Positions 1-15,027 of a stretch of DNA of 64,000 bases are shown here, in pieces (position 1 is the stretch's first letter; every line of letters begins with the position of its first letter). The DNA lies in the NCBI GenBank assembly GCA_016946835.1, contig JACVTC010000053.1, forward strand, positions 591,001 through 655,000, in the 5' to 3' direction. Both the position numbers and the translations under genes were made by a program. The DNA is from Neocallimastix lanati (nom. inval.) (Eukaryota > Neocallimastigomycota > Neocallimastigomycetes > Neocallimastigales > Neocallimastigaceae). A model generated the notes under the pieces. The model was not told where the DNA came from and made no database searches. It was given only the letters and a program-made list of their open reading frames with translations.

Positions 1-1899
1 ACAAAGCTACCATTCAATTTAGTCAATATAGTGAAGCTAATCAAGCTTACAGTAGTCCAGATCCAATTTTTGGTAATCGTTTCGTTAAACTCTATTGGGC
101 TAAAACTGAAACAGAGGAAAATGAAAATTCAACAACTAATGAAAATGATGTAAATGCTAATGCTAATGCTAATACCACTTCCAATTCAAAATCAGCAGAA
201 GAAGAAAAACAAGAACCTCCACTATCATCAGAAGAAATGGATCAAATCAATAAAATGAAAAAATCAATGATTAGCAAACAATTAGAAAAACAAAAAGCAT
301 TCATGAAACAAGTAGAAAATCCGGGACTCACTAAACCAGAAAAAGAAGAAATTTTAAATAATATTAAATTGATTACGGAATCTGTTAAACATATTATGAA
401 TGCATCTCCACAACATATTAAAGTACTAGCTGGTAATATATTACAACAACCTAAAGAACCCAACAAACCAGAAACTTCAACAGATACTACAAGTACTACA
501 GCCACTAAACCTACAGAAGAAACTGAAAAATCCACCGAAACAACCACTAAATTAACAACAGAAGAACAATCTCTAAAAGAAAAAGTTGAATCACTAAAAG
601 CGGAGGTAAACCTAAAAAATAAAAAAATTAAAATAAATAAATAAATTTTTAAAAAATAATAAGGAAATAAAATAAAAAAAAAATAAAATAAATCGACTGA
701 ATGCTAATATTTTTAATATATATAATATTATTAATATTCAATAAAAATATATATTTTTTATTATATAAAATTATTTTGTAAATTATTATATATATATAAT
801 ATTATTATTACTATATATTATTTTATTAATTTATTAAAAATCAAAGGCACAATCCCTTGGAATTGATCCTTCCTCTTTAACTGCTACTTCAACAGCCTCT
901 ACCCTTTCCTTAAGGGGAAGAGGTGGCTATCGTGCTCGTGGAAGAGGTTTATATCCTTGGGGAAGAGGAGGTCGTTCATTTAAATTGGATAATCGACCCA
1001 CTAAATTATTAATTAAAGGTTTTTCAAAAGAAAATCAATCCACAATTAAGCATCACTTTGAAGTAATTATAAATATTTTTATTATAATACCAAAAAAAAA
1101 ATATTTATATAAATTTTATATTTAAATTATATATTTTTTTTTTTTTATTTTTATTTATTTATTTATTTATTTATTTATTAATATATTTATTTATTAATAA
1201 TTTATTTCAATTTAATAATTTAATAAATATCATATAATTGTTATTATTATTAATTTTTTTTTTTCCATACTATTATTATAATAATTTATATAGCTATTTG
1301 GTTTAGTAGAAAATTATTATGTCAGTAAAGATGGTCTATCTGCTATTGTGCATTATCAAACTCGTCGTGAAGCAGAACAAGTAAAATCAAAAATTAAAAT
1401 AATTAATATCAATTATAATAATATTTTATAAATTAAATTATAATAAAAAATAATAATAATATGTATCAACAATTCAAATAAATAAATTATAATAATATCT
1501 ATTAATATTTCTTTGAATAATATTATTCATTGTAAAAATAAAAAGGCTCTTGCCTATGGTAAAAAAGTAGAAGGAATAGATGATACACTTGAACTATCGT
1601 GGTTTACTGAAACTCCGGATCCTAATCTTTATGAAACTCCAACTCCAACTTCTACCACCCCAGGTGCTTCTAATGCTGTAGCCGAAGCTTTAGCTCAATT
1701 AGCCGATAAAATTAATAAACTTAAAAATCCAGAGAATAAAGCTCTGGCCAATCTTTCCTCTACATTAGAAAATTTAAATAAATCTGAAAATAAAACGACA
1801 ACCGCTGATGAAACCATCACTACCACTACTACTACCGTGGAAGAAACAAATGAAATAGTAGAAAAGAAAGAAGAAAAGAAAGAAGAAGCTTCAATATAG
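1..1899 (+). CDS. RBM26: RBM26/RBM27-like RNA-binding protein, 3' part (spliced, 5' end outside window)
   Basis: Four exons are visible: 1-605 (codons in frame from base 3), 847-1062, 1294-1380 and 1546-1899 (stop TAG). All junctions are GT..AG and all are phase 0. The first exon holds the end of an RRM (motif NRFVKLYWAK), then a charged coiled-coil segment (KQLEKQKAFMKQVENPGLTK) matching the region between the RRMs of human RBM26/27. Exon 2 starts AQSLGIDPSS, runs through an RGRGG/GRG box and enters a second RRM (DNRPTKLLIKGF) finished by exons 3 and 4 (LSAIVHYQTRREAEQ, LELSWF). The tail is Thr/Glu-rich. Known of the family: nuclear CCCH-zinc-finger/RRM proteins linked to the MTREC/PAXT exosome-targeting complex (fission yeast Rmn1). 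The zinc-finger and PWI-like N-terminus would lie upstream of base 1. Identity is strong by motif order; function is inferred. Confidence 0.85.
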
Positions 1900-1940
1900 T
1901 TTTTTTTTTTTTTTTGTTTTTTTTGTTTTTTAAAAAAAAT

Positions 1941-1978
<38 letters not shown>

Positions 1979-4111
1979 AATTAAATAAATAAAAATAAAA
2001 ATAAAAAGATTACAATAATTTATCAATAATATTTAAATAAATTATTTTATACAAATTATTGTTATTTAAATAATAATAATAATAACAGTAATTTTTATAT
2101 TGAATATCTTTCTTTTCTCTTCTTTTATTTTCTTTTCTTTATATATATATATATTGAAAATATTTCATTCAATCTAAAATTTCTATTCATATATAACTAA
2201 TTTAAACTTTTAATATTGAAATTTTAAAAGTTTTTTTTTTATTATTATAAAATAATTTTTTTTTTTATATTTCTTATTTGTATTATCAAATTTTCATTTT
2301 TACTTTTTACTTTTATTTTTTTTTTTTTTTAATATAAATAAATATATTTATATATTTATAAAATAATAAAATAAAAATAAAATAAATATACATATAATAA
2401 TAATTAAAAAAAAAAAATTAAAGTGTCAAACACTATAAACTTTGTGTAAATCTAAATAATATTAATTTAATATTATTATTTATTATTTATTATTTATTTA
2501 TTATTTATTATTTATTATTTATTATTTATTATTTATTATTTATTATTTATTATTTATTATTTATTATTTATTATTTATTATTTATTATTTATTATTTATT
2601 ATTTATTATTTATTATTTATTATTTATTATTTATTGTTATTTATTATTTATTGTTATTTATTATTTATTATTTATTATTTATTATTATTTATTATTTATT
2701 ATTTATTATTTATTTATTTATTATTTATTATTTATTTATTATTTATTTATTTATTTATTTATATATTTTGTATTATTTTAATTTTAATCTTTTTTTTAAT
2801 TAAAATTTTTCACGTTTAAAATTGTTTTTTTTTATTTTTGGTATTAAAATAAAATAGTTGCTATATATTAACAGTATAATGTTTAATTTAAATTAATATA
2901 TAATTTCTACGATCAATTATATATATAATATATTAATAAATAAATGAAGATTAAAGCATGATTGGATTTATTTCTAAACAAAAAATTTAAAATTATTTTA
3001 TTAATTATTAAAGTTTAATAATAATTAGAATTATTTTATGATTATTAAATATTATATAATTAATATTAAATATATTATAATTTATTAATAAATATTAAAA
3101 GATATATATCATTTAATATTAAATATATTATAATTTATTAAGTAGTTTGTGTTTATTTTTGACTTTGCTTTTTTCTTTTTAATAATTTTTTTAAAAAAAA
3201 AAGAATAGAATAATAAATATTGAAAATAGAAAAAGCAAAACCAAAATAATAAAAATAATATGGAAAAAAAATAAACTTAATTATTCATTTTTGTATATAT
3301 ATACTGATGAATGATAAATAGCTTTATAATAGTTTAATAATAAAACAGATAAATATATATTTTTTTATTTTATAAATAACTTTTAAATCAATGATATAAA
3401 AAATTATAAAAAATAGAAACAAGAAATGAACTTATATTAATATTCATTTTATTTATTTATCATTTCATTATTTATTTTAAATAAAATTTAAACTTTTCTC
3501 AATTTTGAATTATATTAAATATATATTAAAATTATAAAAAAAATTTTTTTTTAAAAAAAATCTTTCATTCTATTTTTATAAAATCTGTATCATTTAATTA
3601 AATAAATAAATACTAGATCATTAAATAAATAATTAGAATAATTAAATAAATATACTTAATAAATTAATTAAATATAATATTCTTATTAAATGAATAAATA
3701 AATATCTAAATAAAATATAAATAATTAACTATATATATATATATATATTTTTTTTTTGTTTAAACTTTTTTTATTTATAGTTTTATTTTAAATAATTTAT
3801 CATTTCAAATTTCAAAACAAAAAATAGTAAATTATTTGAAAATATCATTATATATTTTAAATATTATAAATATTCATTATTCCATTTATTCAAAGAGAAC
3901 TAGAAAAAAAAAAAAGTAATAAATAAAACATAAAATTCATATTTTAAATTCTTAAATAATATCATACATTTTAAAAAGAATTATTTAAGAATTAAAATAA
4001 TACCAACGAAACTAAATATATATATATATGAAAAAAAAAATAATAACAATAAAAATTAAAATAAACGTAAATACTATCGTATTTTTAAACTAAATATTAC
4101 TATTATTTGAA
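1900..4111. other. AT-rich intergenic region
   Basis: No convincing coding frame. It opens with facing T and A homopolymers (about 1900-1975) that could act as the RBM26 3' end region. It contains the TTATTTA-type satellite listed separately, then plain A/T sequence up to the next gene. Confidence 0.7.
2470..2765. repeat. TTATTTA heptamer satellite (degenerate array)
   Basis: About 300 bp of tandem TTATTTA units, regular in the middle and degrading to TTATT and TTTA variants towards 2765. The same unit builds the much larger array at 32719-33630 and a short one near 38344-38385. Confidence 0.9.
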
Positions 4112-4667
4112 ATGAGTAAAAGAAGTAGAAATGATGACTATGATAATGAACAAACCAAGGTATTGAATTAATATAAAATTAATATTATTAATACATTTAA
4201 TATGTAAAAATGAATTTTATATTTATTATTATATTTTTATTTTTCTATTTTTTATTTAAAATATAAATTGAAAATTATTAATTATTATTATTTTTTAATT
4301 TTTAATTTTCTATACACTTAAAATTATATATTGATTATTTTTTTTTTAAAAAAAAAAAAAAAAAATTTAAAATTAAATATATATTTTTATAAATATCATG
4401 TTATTATTATTTTTTTTGATTTGAAAATAAATCTAGAAATTTTTCTCAACAAACACTGAATATAATTTAAACCCACAATCAAATAGAAAATTTGAAAATC
4501 AAATGGATATATGCTATGATTCAAGTAATGACGATATTGAAATTAATGATTTCAATAATACTACAGCAAAAGTTGTTTTAGTAAAAGAAACTTCAAGTGC
4601 TGAAATCTTAAATATGGACTTTTATCCAAATTTACATAGACATATAATAAATAAAGTTGGTTGGTAA
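4112..4667 (+). CDS. Small two-exon gene, hypothetical protein of 92 aa
   Basis: Exon 1 is 4112-4159 (MSKRSRNDDYDNEQTK, 16 codons) with donor gtattg; exon 2 is 4437-4667 (76 codons plus TAA) after acceptor atctag. Phase is 0 and the reading frame stays open. The protein is basic then acidic at the N-terminus, has a middle segment with SSNDDIEIND, and ends in a less biased, probably conserved block: KVVLVKETSSAEILNMDF followed by a PNLHRHIINKVGW tail. No transmembrane segment or signal peptide. The family is not recognised. Coding is supported by base composition richer in G/C than the flanks, a clean intron and a non-repetitive C-terminus. Too short to appear as a single ORF. Confidence 0.6.
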
Positions 4668-4775
4668 ATTAAAAAAGAAGAAGAAAAAACTGAAAAATGA
4701 AATTTAATATAAATTTAAATTCAAATTTCAAATAAAATTTCAAATCTATTCTAAATTCTAATTTCAATTATAATT

Positions 4776-4822
<47 letters not shown>

Positions 4823-4893
4823 TAATTAAATGTTTTATACAGAAACAAACAAACAAACAAATAACAACAACAAAACAAAAACAAACAAACTAA

Positions 4894-4931
<38 letters not shown>

Positions 4932-6313
4932 ACATAAATATATTTATCCCCACATATTTTTTTTTTATTAAATTTTTTAAAAAATTAAAAAAAAAAATGA
5001 AATAAAAAAAAATTATATTTATATTTTCAAATAATTTAAATCTACAATATCTATTTTGTTATATATTTTTTTATCTTGATATTATCTTAATTCTCACCAT
5101 ATATTTTTTATATTTAATATATTTTAATTAATGTATATCAACATATACTATTGTAAAATTCATTATACTTTAAAATAAAAAATGATAAAAATTTTATTTA
5201 AGTAAAAGATTTATTAATAACCTATATTATTATAAAATTAATTTTTTATTCTTTTGTCATTCAAAATTAGTATATATGTTAAAAGTATTTTTGATTATAA
5301 CTTAGTATAGTATAAATGTATAAATAGTAATAATAATTATAAATTTTTTGTTAATATAATCTGATAGTATCCTGATTTTATAATATAACATAATATATCA
5401 AACCATATTTTTATTATATATTCATATTTTTATTGATAAAAACATTTCAATAATATAAACTTTTAACAATAAAATGAAATAAAAAAAATACCTATATATT
5501 TATTTAAACTATTTTTTTTATTTTCTTTTATTAATGAATTAAAAGTATTATTCTTGTTCTTAATTCGTTATTATTAATATTTAATAAATTATTCAACCTT
5601 TATTAATCTTGTTAATAAAGTTCTTTTAATTTTGAAAAGTTTTTTTTTTTTTCTCTCTAATTTTGAAACTTTATTATAATTTTTTTATTTTATATATATA
5701 TACATATAACTAATATAAATAATTAATATATAATTCTTATACTCATCATAATAAAATATTAATAACAAAAAAAAAAATAAATAAATAAATAAATAAATAA
5801 TAATTAATAAATATAAAAATAAATAAATTATTAATAAATAAAAATTCTTATATTAAATAAAAAAAATGACAGATATAGTTATATTTTAACTTGATTTTTG
5901 GTTTTATTATTAATATTTTTTATTATTATTATTATTATTTTTTTTTTTTTTTAGGAAAAATATACCATAATCGATAATAGCAGTAAATAAATAAATAAAA
6001 AAAAAAAAAGAAATAAACAATTTTATAAAAATTATTTACTATAAAAATTTTATATAAATCATTCGGAGTTCATCACTTTCTTTAAATTATTTTTTTTATA
6101 TTATAAAATTTTAATATATAAAATAATAAATAACATATAAAATAACAAAAATATGTAGTGTAACATTTTTTTTAAATCATTAGAAAGTTTAAAATAAAAA
6201 TTATTAATTAATTTAAAAAATTAGTAAAACTTTTTATTTTTTATAAAAATTAGAAATAAAAACTTTAATTGATTTTTACTATTACAAACTTAATATTTTA
6301 AATAAAAAAAATT

Positions 6314-6349
<36 letters not shown>

Positions 6350-6603
6350 AAATCCATTTACTTTCTTATTTCTTTAGATTTAGAATAATAAATAATTAGA
6401 AATTATATAATAATAATATCTGGAGTAATAAAATAATAAAATAATAATAATAATAATAATAATAATTCATTCAAAATAATTTAATGAAAAAAGCAAATAT
6501 AATACATACAATTTTCTATAAAATAGTATTATAAATAGAAAAACACAAATAAGAATAAAAATAAAAATAGATAAAAATTAATCGAAAAAAAAAAAAAAAA
6601 AAA
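4668..6603. other. AT-rich intergenic region
   Basis: No gene seen. It holds facing homopolymers (T run about 4782-4819, A run about 4897-4929) separated by a caaacaaac-type tract, and many short A/T microsatellites. A tiny ATG frame near 5865 stops after a few codons and is not supported. Confidence 0.7.
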
Positions 6604-7655
6604 ATGAGCTCTCAAAAAAAAAATACGTCAAACTCTTCTTTTTTTAAAAGGTATGATAAATTAAATTAAAAAAAAAAAAAAATTACCATAAAATAAATAC
6701 AAAATATTTATCAATACATATAAACCAAAAAATAGAGCATAATTATTGCTTTACTTTATATACCAGAAATTCAATTCTGTAATAAACAAGAAGAGTTTAT
6801 TTAAAAACTCGATTCTAATGGCTTTATTTATCATTATTTATATTAAAATTAAATACTTCATAGTAAGAAGAGTATGGCAACTTCAATGATGACCTCCCGT
6901 ATGTCTATGATGACATCAAGGTATCGTTATAATCGTAAAAATCCTTTTCCGAATATTAAAGAAAATAATTCTCTTGTCAATCAACCAAATAAAGTTCAAA
7001 TATTTGATAAAAATGGTAATGATGTCACCCCATTACCTATGATAAATCCCAATAAAAATGCTGGTAAACCTCAAAAAACAGGAAGTACATCTTCTCAGTC
7101 CGATGTTTCCTTATCTTCTTTAACAAAAGTAAACAAAAAGAAAAGAAAAGAAAATTTAACTTATATAATAATATATACTTTTTATTTATTTATTATTATT
7201 ATTATTTTTTATATTATAAATACATTATACTAAACCTGATTAATGATTAAAATAATTTATATATAAAAAATTTAACATTTCATGTTTCATATCCACCTTT
7301 AATTTATAAATATGACAAAAAAAAAAAAAAAAAAGGAACAATCTTATACAGAATATATATCATTTTTTGAATCTCAATTAACAAAATCTTATTCTATGGC
7401 GTCACAAATGAGACAATCCGATTCTATATCTCAAGGAAGTAAAATGCCTACTTCCTTAGAAAAGCATGAAAGTGCTTTATCGAGTGATAGTGAAAATGAA
7501 ATAGGTTAATATATATATATAAAATAATAATAATAATATAAATAAAAGTATATTTAGTTCTTTTTTTTTATATTTATTTATTTATTTATTTATTTTTAAA
7601 TTTATTATTTTAATTTTATAATAACAACAACAACAACAATAATAATAATAATAAT

Positions 7656-7723
<68 letters not shown>

Positions 7724-7743
7724 TAATAATAATAATAATAATA

Positions 7744-7775
<32 letters not shown>

Positions 7776-7802
7776 TAAATTATCATCTTTTTCTCTACTA
7801 AT

Positions 7803-7845
<43 letters not shown>

Positions 7846-7853
7846 CAATTTAA

Positions 7854-7896
<43 letters not shown>

Positions 7897-8474
7897 GAAA
7901 AAGGTGAAAGTACATTTTATTTATTATCAAAAGATGCTGACAAAAAAATCGAAGTCAATCCTAATAAAAGAATATACATTACTTTAACGGAAACTCCAAC
8001 TATATGTTTATTTGATATGCAAAATAAAACTGTATTTTCTGATATTCCCAATGCAACTGAACTTCAGGATGAAAATACAAGATATCAACAAGTAAAAATA
8101 TATATTATATATTTTAAAATATTTGTTAAAATAAAATAAATTCTAACCATTCTCTTTTTTAATCCTTTTTATTATTAACTTCTTTATTTAAATATATATG
8201 TATCTATAATATATTATAATAAAAAAAATAATAAAATATAATAAAATAAAATAAAATAAACAGTTATTACAAAATAAGAAGAATAATGATAACTTTATAG
8301 ATAAAATTAGTCAAACCATTAATAATGATCCAAAGGAAAAAGAAATGCAAACAGAACTTGTAATAAAAACAAACCAACAGACTCAAGCTAATGTATGGGA
8401 TATTTATGATAGTATGAAAATGTCGGAACAACAATCAAATCAAAATGATGATTTCTTGGATTATTAGTAAGAAA

Positions 8475-8525
<51 letters not shown>

Positions 8526-10624
8526 TATTATTACTATTATTACTATTATTACTATTATTATTACTATTATTATCATTATCATACTATTATTGTTATATAA
8601 ATAATTTTAAATATTTATTCTGTGTTATTTTTTCTTTATATAATAAATATTAACTTATATAAAAAATTTACCTTTATTTAAACTTTAAAATTATTAAACT
8701 TTATGTATAATAAAAACATATTTTAAATATAAATTAATAAATAAAAAAAAAAAAAAAAAGTGAATCATCTGGAGATAAGGATACAAATCAAGAGTCCATG
8801 GAAAATATATCTGGAGCATTAAATATGGTAAGTGAATCCTCATTAACGCAACAATCTACCATGATGTTAAATTCAAGTACATTAGGAAAATCTATGTTCC
8901 AAACAGAAATGAACTCAGAATCTGTCAATAATTCTAATAGTGTTATCGGAAGTACTTTTGACGGTTCAATGTCAACCAATATTCAAAATAAACTTAATAA
9001 TGATTCCAGTGATAAAACTATAGCTACAGCTGTTTCTTTATCCTCTGTAAGTATTATATATATTCACTTATATATAATATAATTAATATACTAATTTAAA
9101 ATATGCAAATAAACTATCTATTATAAAAATTATTATTATATTTATACTTTTTTTTTATTTCAAACTTTTTTAAAATAATTAAAAAAAAATTTAATAATAA
9201 TTATGAAAAAAAGTTAAATCAAGAAAATATTATAAATTCATTACATATTATGGAATGTGCTGTTGTATCCAATAATTATTATGATTTATTGGTCGAATAC
9301 AGAGATTTGCCTTCCTTAAAAGGACCTAAAAAACCTCAGAAGAAAACGCCCAAGAAAAGTTCTAGTTCTCTTAACTCGGATGAAGAAGATGAAGAGGAAG
9401 AAAATGAAGAATTTGATGAAAATGATGAAAATAATGATGAACCTGATACTAATTGTAATAAATTTATATTTATTAATATATAAAAAATATTTTTTCAAAT
9501 ATTAATTATATTTATTTTTTTTTTAAACATTTATATTTATTAAAAAAAAAAAAATTATAATTATTCTACAACAATATATTCAATTAAATAAATAAAGTAA
9601 CAAATTTCCTTTTAGATGCAAAATTACCTTCATTACCATTCCTCTGGAGTTTTAAATGTGATCTTTCTAGAGGACGAAATGTTACTGAAATTGCATGGAA
9701 TAAAAAATGCGAAGTACTTATAATTTATATCTAAATTAATAGAATGAAATTAATATTTTTTAAAAAAAAATTAAATATTTATAAATCATTTCTAAAAATA
9801 ACAATATTAATAATAATAATAATTTTTATTTTTATTTTATTTTATATCCTTTTTTTTGATTGTTTTTAGGATATTATTGCTGTATCATATGAAGAATTAA
9901 AAAGTACATCTAATAATAATGCTCCAAAGGGTTTAATTTTATGTTGGTCCTTAAAGAATTCAGAAGTAAATATATAAATTATTGTATATATTTATGTTAT
10001 AATTTACCTTTTAATTCATAATATATGTATATATATATTTGACTGTTTTAATTCATCTTTAAATATTTAGTATCCATCTAGAGTATTTAAATTAGATACA
10101 CCTGTCACTACTATTGATTTCTCTCAGTCTAATCCTAATTTACTTGCTGCAGGTTTTATGGATGGTCGTGTAGTTATATTTGATATAAGATCTAAAAGCA
10201 ACATACCAGTTTTAGAAAATCAGTAAATATGGATATAAAACCTCTTTATATAAATATAAATATAGATATATATATATATTGTTATTTATCTAAATTAATA
10301 TATTATATACAACAAATATTATTTATATTTTAACCTCATTATATAATTATATTTAATTATTTATATTTAAATTAATATTTATATATATAATTATTTATAT
10401 ATTAATTATTTTTTTTCTTATTCTAATTATTAGTGAAAGTGGTGGTAAACATAATGATCCAGTATGGGATATGAAATGGGTAGAAAGAGAACGTATCTTA
10501 GGAGATGAACAAAGTAAGGGTGAAATATTGATGACTATCTCTACTGATGGTAGAGTTATTCAATGGAATCTTAATCATGGTCTTGAATTTACAGGTAAAC
10601 TAGTATAGTAATGATAATAATAAT

Positions 10625-10699
<75 letters not shown>

Positions 10700-10712
10700 T
10701 GATAATAATAAT

Positions 10713-10790
<78 letters not shown>

Positions 10791-12622
10791 TATATATATA
10801 TATATATATATTCATATCTAATAATAAATATATATATACACACTTATATATAAATTTTCATTTATATTAATATTTTTTTTATTATTTATTTTTATATTAT
10901 TTTAACATTATTTTTATATTTATACATATATATATTAAAATTATATATAAATACATTCCAAATTTATTTATAAATAACAATATTAAACATTTTTTTCAAA
11001 TGCTTATAATATTTTTAAATAAATAAATAATAATAATACTAAAAAGAATTGATGTTCATGAAAAGAGTAACTGAACAAGATCTTCCAGACTCTTCTAATA
11101 ATAATAATAATAATAAAACAGAAAATAATGTAAAATTATATAAAAAGAAAAAAATTCCATCTTTCATATCCAGATTAGCTGGTGGTCTCTGTTTCGATTT
11201 CAACTCAAAAGATTCTAATATGTAATTAAAATTTTTAATAAAACTATTATTATATTTTTTCAATTTTAGTTATTCTTATATATTAATATATATGTATTTA
11301 TATATATTAAATTATATATGTAAATAAAAATATGTAATTTTTATAAATATATTTAAAAATTAAAAAAAAAAAAAGTTATCTTGCTGGTACAGAAGATGGC
11401 GTAATTCATAAATGTTCTTGTTCCTATAGCGAACAATATTTACAATCCTATTTTGGTCATTCTGGTCCTATTTACAAGATCAGATGGTCTCCATTCTTAC
11501 CTAATATCTTCTTAACTTGTAGTTCCGATTGGACAATTCGCCTCTGGAGTCAGGATGAAGATCGGTTTATCTTTAAATTTGAAAATGAAAAGGTAATTGA
11601 AGATGAAAAAAAAATAAAAGAATAAAAAAATAAAAAAATTTAAAATTTAAATAGAATAAAAAATAAGAAAATAAAAAGAAAATAATTAAATAAAAAAAAA
11701 TGAAAATTCAAGAGTAAAGATAGAAATAGAACAGTATTGATAATAAATTAATAAATAAATGTAACAAATAAATGAAATTTAAATATATATCTTTTTTTTT
11801 TTTTAAATCATATAATAATTAATTATAATAAAAAATTTTATTTTTAATGTATTATTATTTATTTTTATTTCAAAAAGGACACAATTACTGATATTCAATG
11901 GTCTCCAATGTGTTCAACTGTATTTGGTGCCGTTACTAATAGTGGAAGAATTGAAATTTGGGATTTATCATTTTCCATGTAAGTTTATGAATTTATATAT
12001 ATTAATATGTGTAAAAAAAAATAAAATAATATAAAATAAAAAATATATGTTTAATATAATAATAGAAACATATAAATTGACTACTAAAAGAATAAACTCT
12101 AATATATATATAATTTGATTATAACAAAACAAATTGATAAAAAGTTTGGATCCAATTATTGTTCATCAAGTAATGAATAGAAAATTAACATGTATAAAGT
12201 TTTCTAAATCCTATCCTATTGTTTTAATCAGTGATGATGAAGGTAATGTCAATATTTATAAATTAAAGAATTTCGATCACCTTTCCAAAAAACCTTTCAA
12301 TGAGCAAGTAGATCTATTACAAAATATTATTATTCATAGAAACGAAATTTCTAGTATTCAAAATAATAATAATCCAGTTGCCAATGAAATTAATAATAGT
12401 GTAGATAGTAATAATAATATTGAAGAAAATAATCCATCACCAGATATCAATAACTTTATAAATGATTCTGGAATAGATAAAAACGATAACGAGAAAGCCA
12501 ACAAAAATGATGAACCTGACCCTACCACTACCACTACTACAAATGAAGTAACTGAAGCTTCAACTGAAGTAAATAATGAACCTGATGCCGAATCTACTCT
12601 AATTGTAACAGAAAATAGTTAA
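6604..12622 (+). CDS. DNAI4: Axonemal dynein intermediate chain DNAI4/WDR78 (IC138-type), 15 exons, about 960 aa
   Basis: Exons: 6604-6650, 6864-7128, 7336-7504, 7898-8091, 8264-8466, 8761-9046, 9214-9454, 9616-9713, 9870-9965, 10071-10222, 10434-10594, 11047-11221, 11376-11592, 11878-11978, 12145-12622; total 2883 nt, all phases close. The N-terminal region has the family signature VQIFDKNGNDVTPLP and later KEMQTELVIKT followed by NVWDIYDS, both matching human WDR78. An acidic linker (about 9370-9450) leads to LPFLWSFKCDLSRGRNVTEI and a WD-repeat half with GFMDGRVVIFDIRS, STDGRVIQWNL, SSDWTIRLWS and NSGRIEIWDLS. Known role: intermediate chain of inner-arm dynein f/I1, needed for assembly and beat regulation of the flagellum. 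Odd: the C-terminus carries an extra Asn/Thr/Glu-rich tail of about 100 residues. Exon 2 could instead start at 6873, three residues shorter. Confidence 0.92.
7621..7767. repeat. AAT/AAC microsatellite plus TA run inside DNAI4 intron 3
   Basis: Imperfect trinucleotide AAT tract interrupted by regularly spaced TTAATAAT units, followed by a TA dinucleotide run. It lies wholly between the exons ending 7504 and starting 7898. Confidence 0.85.
8475..8583. repeat. ATT microsatellite in DNAI4 intron 5
   Basis: Tandem ATT with regular ATTACT variants, immediately downstream of the exon 5 donor at 8467. Confidence 0.85.
10612..10812. repeat. AAT microsatellite (two blocks) plus TA run in DNAI4 intron 11
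   Basis: Two long TAA/AAT blocks separated by a duplicated gataataataatg spacer, then a TA run. It is intronic; the long antisense Tyr/Ile/Leu frames here are artefacts of the trinucleotide repeat. Confidence 0.9.
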
Positions 12623-12918
12623 AAAATGAAAATATATTAAAAAGAATAAGTAAATAACAAAAATATATATAGATATTAAAAAAAGAAAATATAATAAAAA
12701 AAATAATAATAATATGTGATATTAATATTTAGGAATGATTACAAATAATCAATAGATTTATGAATTTAATAAATAATAATATATTTATTTTTTTTTTTTT
12801 ATTTTTGATTTTTTGTCTTTTATTTTTTGTTTTTTATATATAATACTTAAGAATAAAGCTATTTATATATATATATATATATATGCTTAGATATTTTTTT
12901 AACTAATTCATTTTATTT

Positions 12919-12959
<41 letters not shown>

Positions 12960-13386
12960 ATGGTTCAGCAATTTAAATAAAAAGTATAAAAAAAATTATA
13001 CTATAAAAACTAATATAACAATAATATTTTTTTTCTTAATACTGAAAATAGAGAATTTAATGTATATATATTATATAATAAACTAAGATAAATATCATAT
13101 TTAATAAATAATAATGGAAAACTTTATTAAAAAAAGATAATATTAAGATAACTGTAATTACAGTTAAAATTAGTATTGTTTAATATATTGTTCTTTTCAA
13201 AAAAAACAAGTATAACAATAGCACTGTCATTAAAGATTATTTAATTTGTTTTTAAATTCATTGACAATTCCTTAATAAGACTAAATTTCTTTAACCACCA
13301 TATTTGAAAATTCATTTTCATGAAAATCTTTTGGATTATTTTTTTTTATTTTATTTCTTCTTTCTTCTTCTTCTTTCGAGAAACCA
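12623..13386. other. AT-rich intergenic region
   Basis: No gene seen. Contains facing T and A homopolymers (for example an A run at about 12922-12957) likely near the 3' end of DNAI4. A pyrimidine-rich stretch (about 13346-13379) directly precedes the next ORF. Confidence 0.65.
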
Positions 13387-13737
13387 ATGAATTTTCATAA
13401 CAAAGAAGAAAATTATGATGATAATATTAAATTTTATGTACTATGTTTCCTTCTTGGTGAAAATGCAGTATATGAAATATTAAAAATTGTTTCGGGAGAA
13501 AGAAGGCATTTTATTAATAATATCTTTCAATCACCTTCGAGTAAGTCTTCTTTCCCGATTTCATATTTAATGGGACTTATTGAATTCCTTACTAATGGTT
13601 ATACCTGTTGTTAATTATTGATTTTTACACTCTGATAAATTTGTATACCATTAGATTCGAATAATAATTTATATCTTCATAGATTTATCATTATTATTGG
13701 GAAGAGTTTGAGGCCAATTCTTCCTCGGAACTCATAA
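13387..13737 (+). CDS. Doubtful small gene or gene remnant (75 or 78 aa)
   Basis: An ATG at 13387 opens a 75-codon frame to 13614 (MNFHNKEENYDDNIKFYVLC at the start). It contains a consensus donor gtaagt at 13541, and splicing to the acceptor at 13654 gives an alternative 78-aa product (exons 13387-13540 and 13655-13737) ending in a basic tail GKSLRPILPRNS. The putative intron is unusually G/C-rich for this genome, and sequence to about 13760 stays coding-like in another frame. That fits a decaying gene fragment as well as a real gene. No family recognised, no membrane segment, no close neighbour. Confidence 0.35.

Positions 13738-15027
<1,290 letters not shown>

Noticed and set aside
2634-2819. 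ORF of Leu/Ile/Tyr/Phe
   Set aside because: By-product of the TTATTTA array.
5860-5990. Small gene starting atgacagatatag with an acceptor ttttttag at about 5955
   Set aside because: The frame closes within a few codons on both sides of any splice tried.
10589-10843. Antisense poly-Ile/Tyr/Leu ORFs
   Set aside because: They lie in the AAT microsatellite inside a DNAI4 intron.
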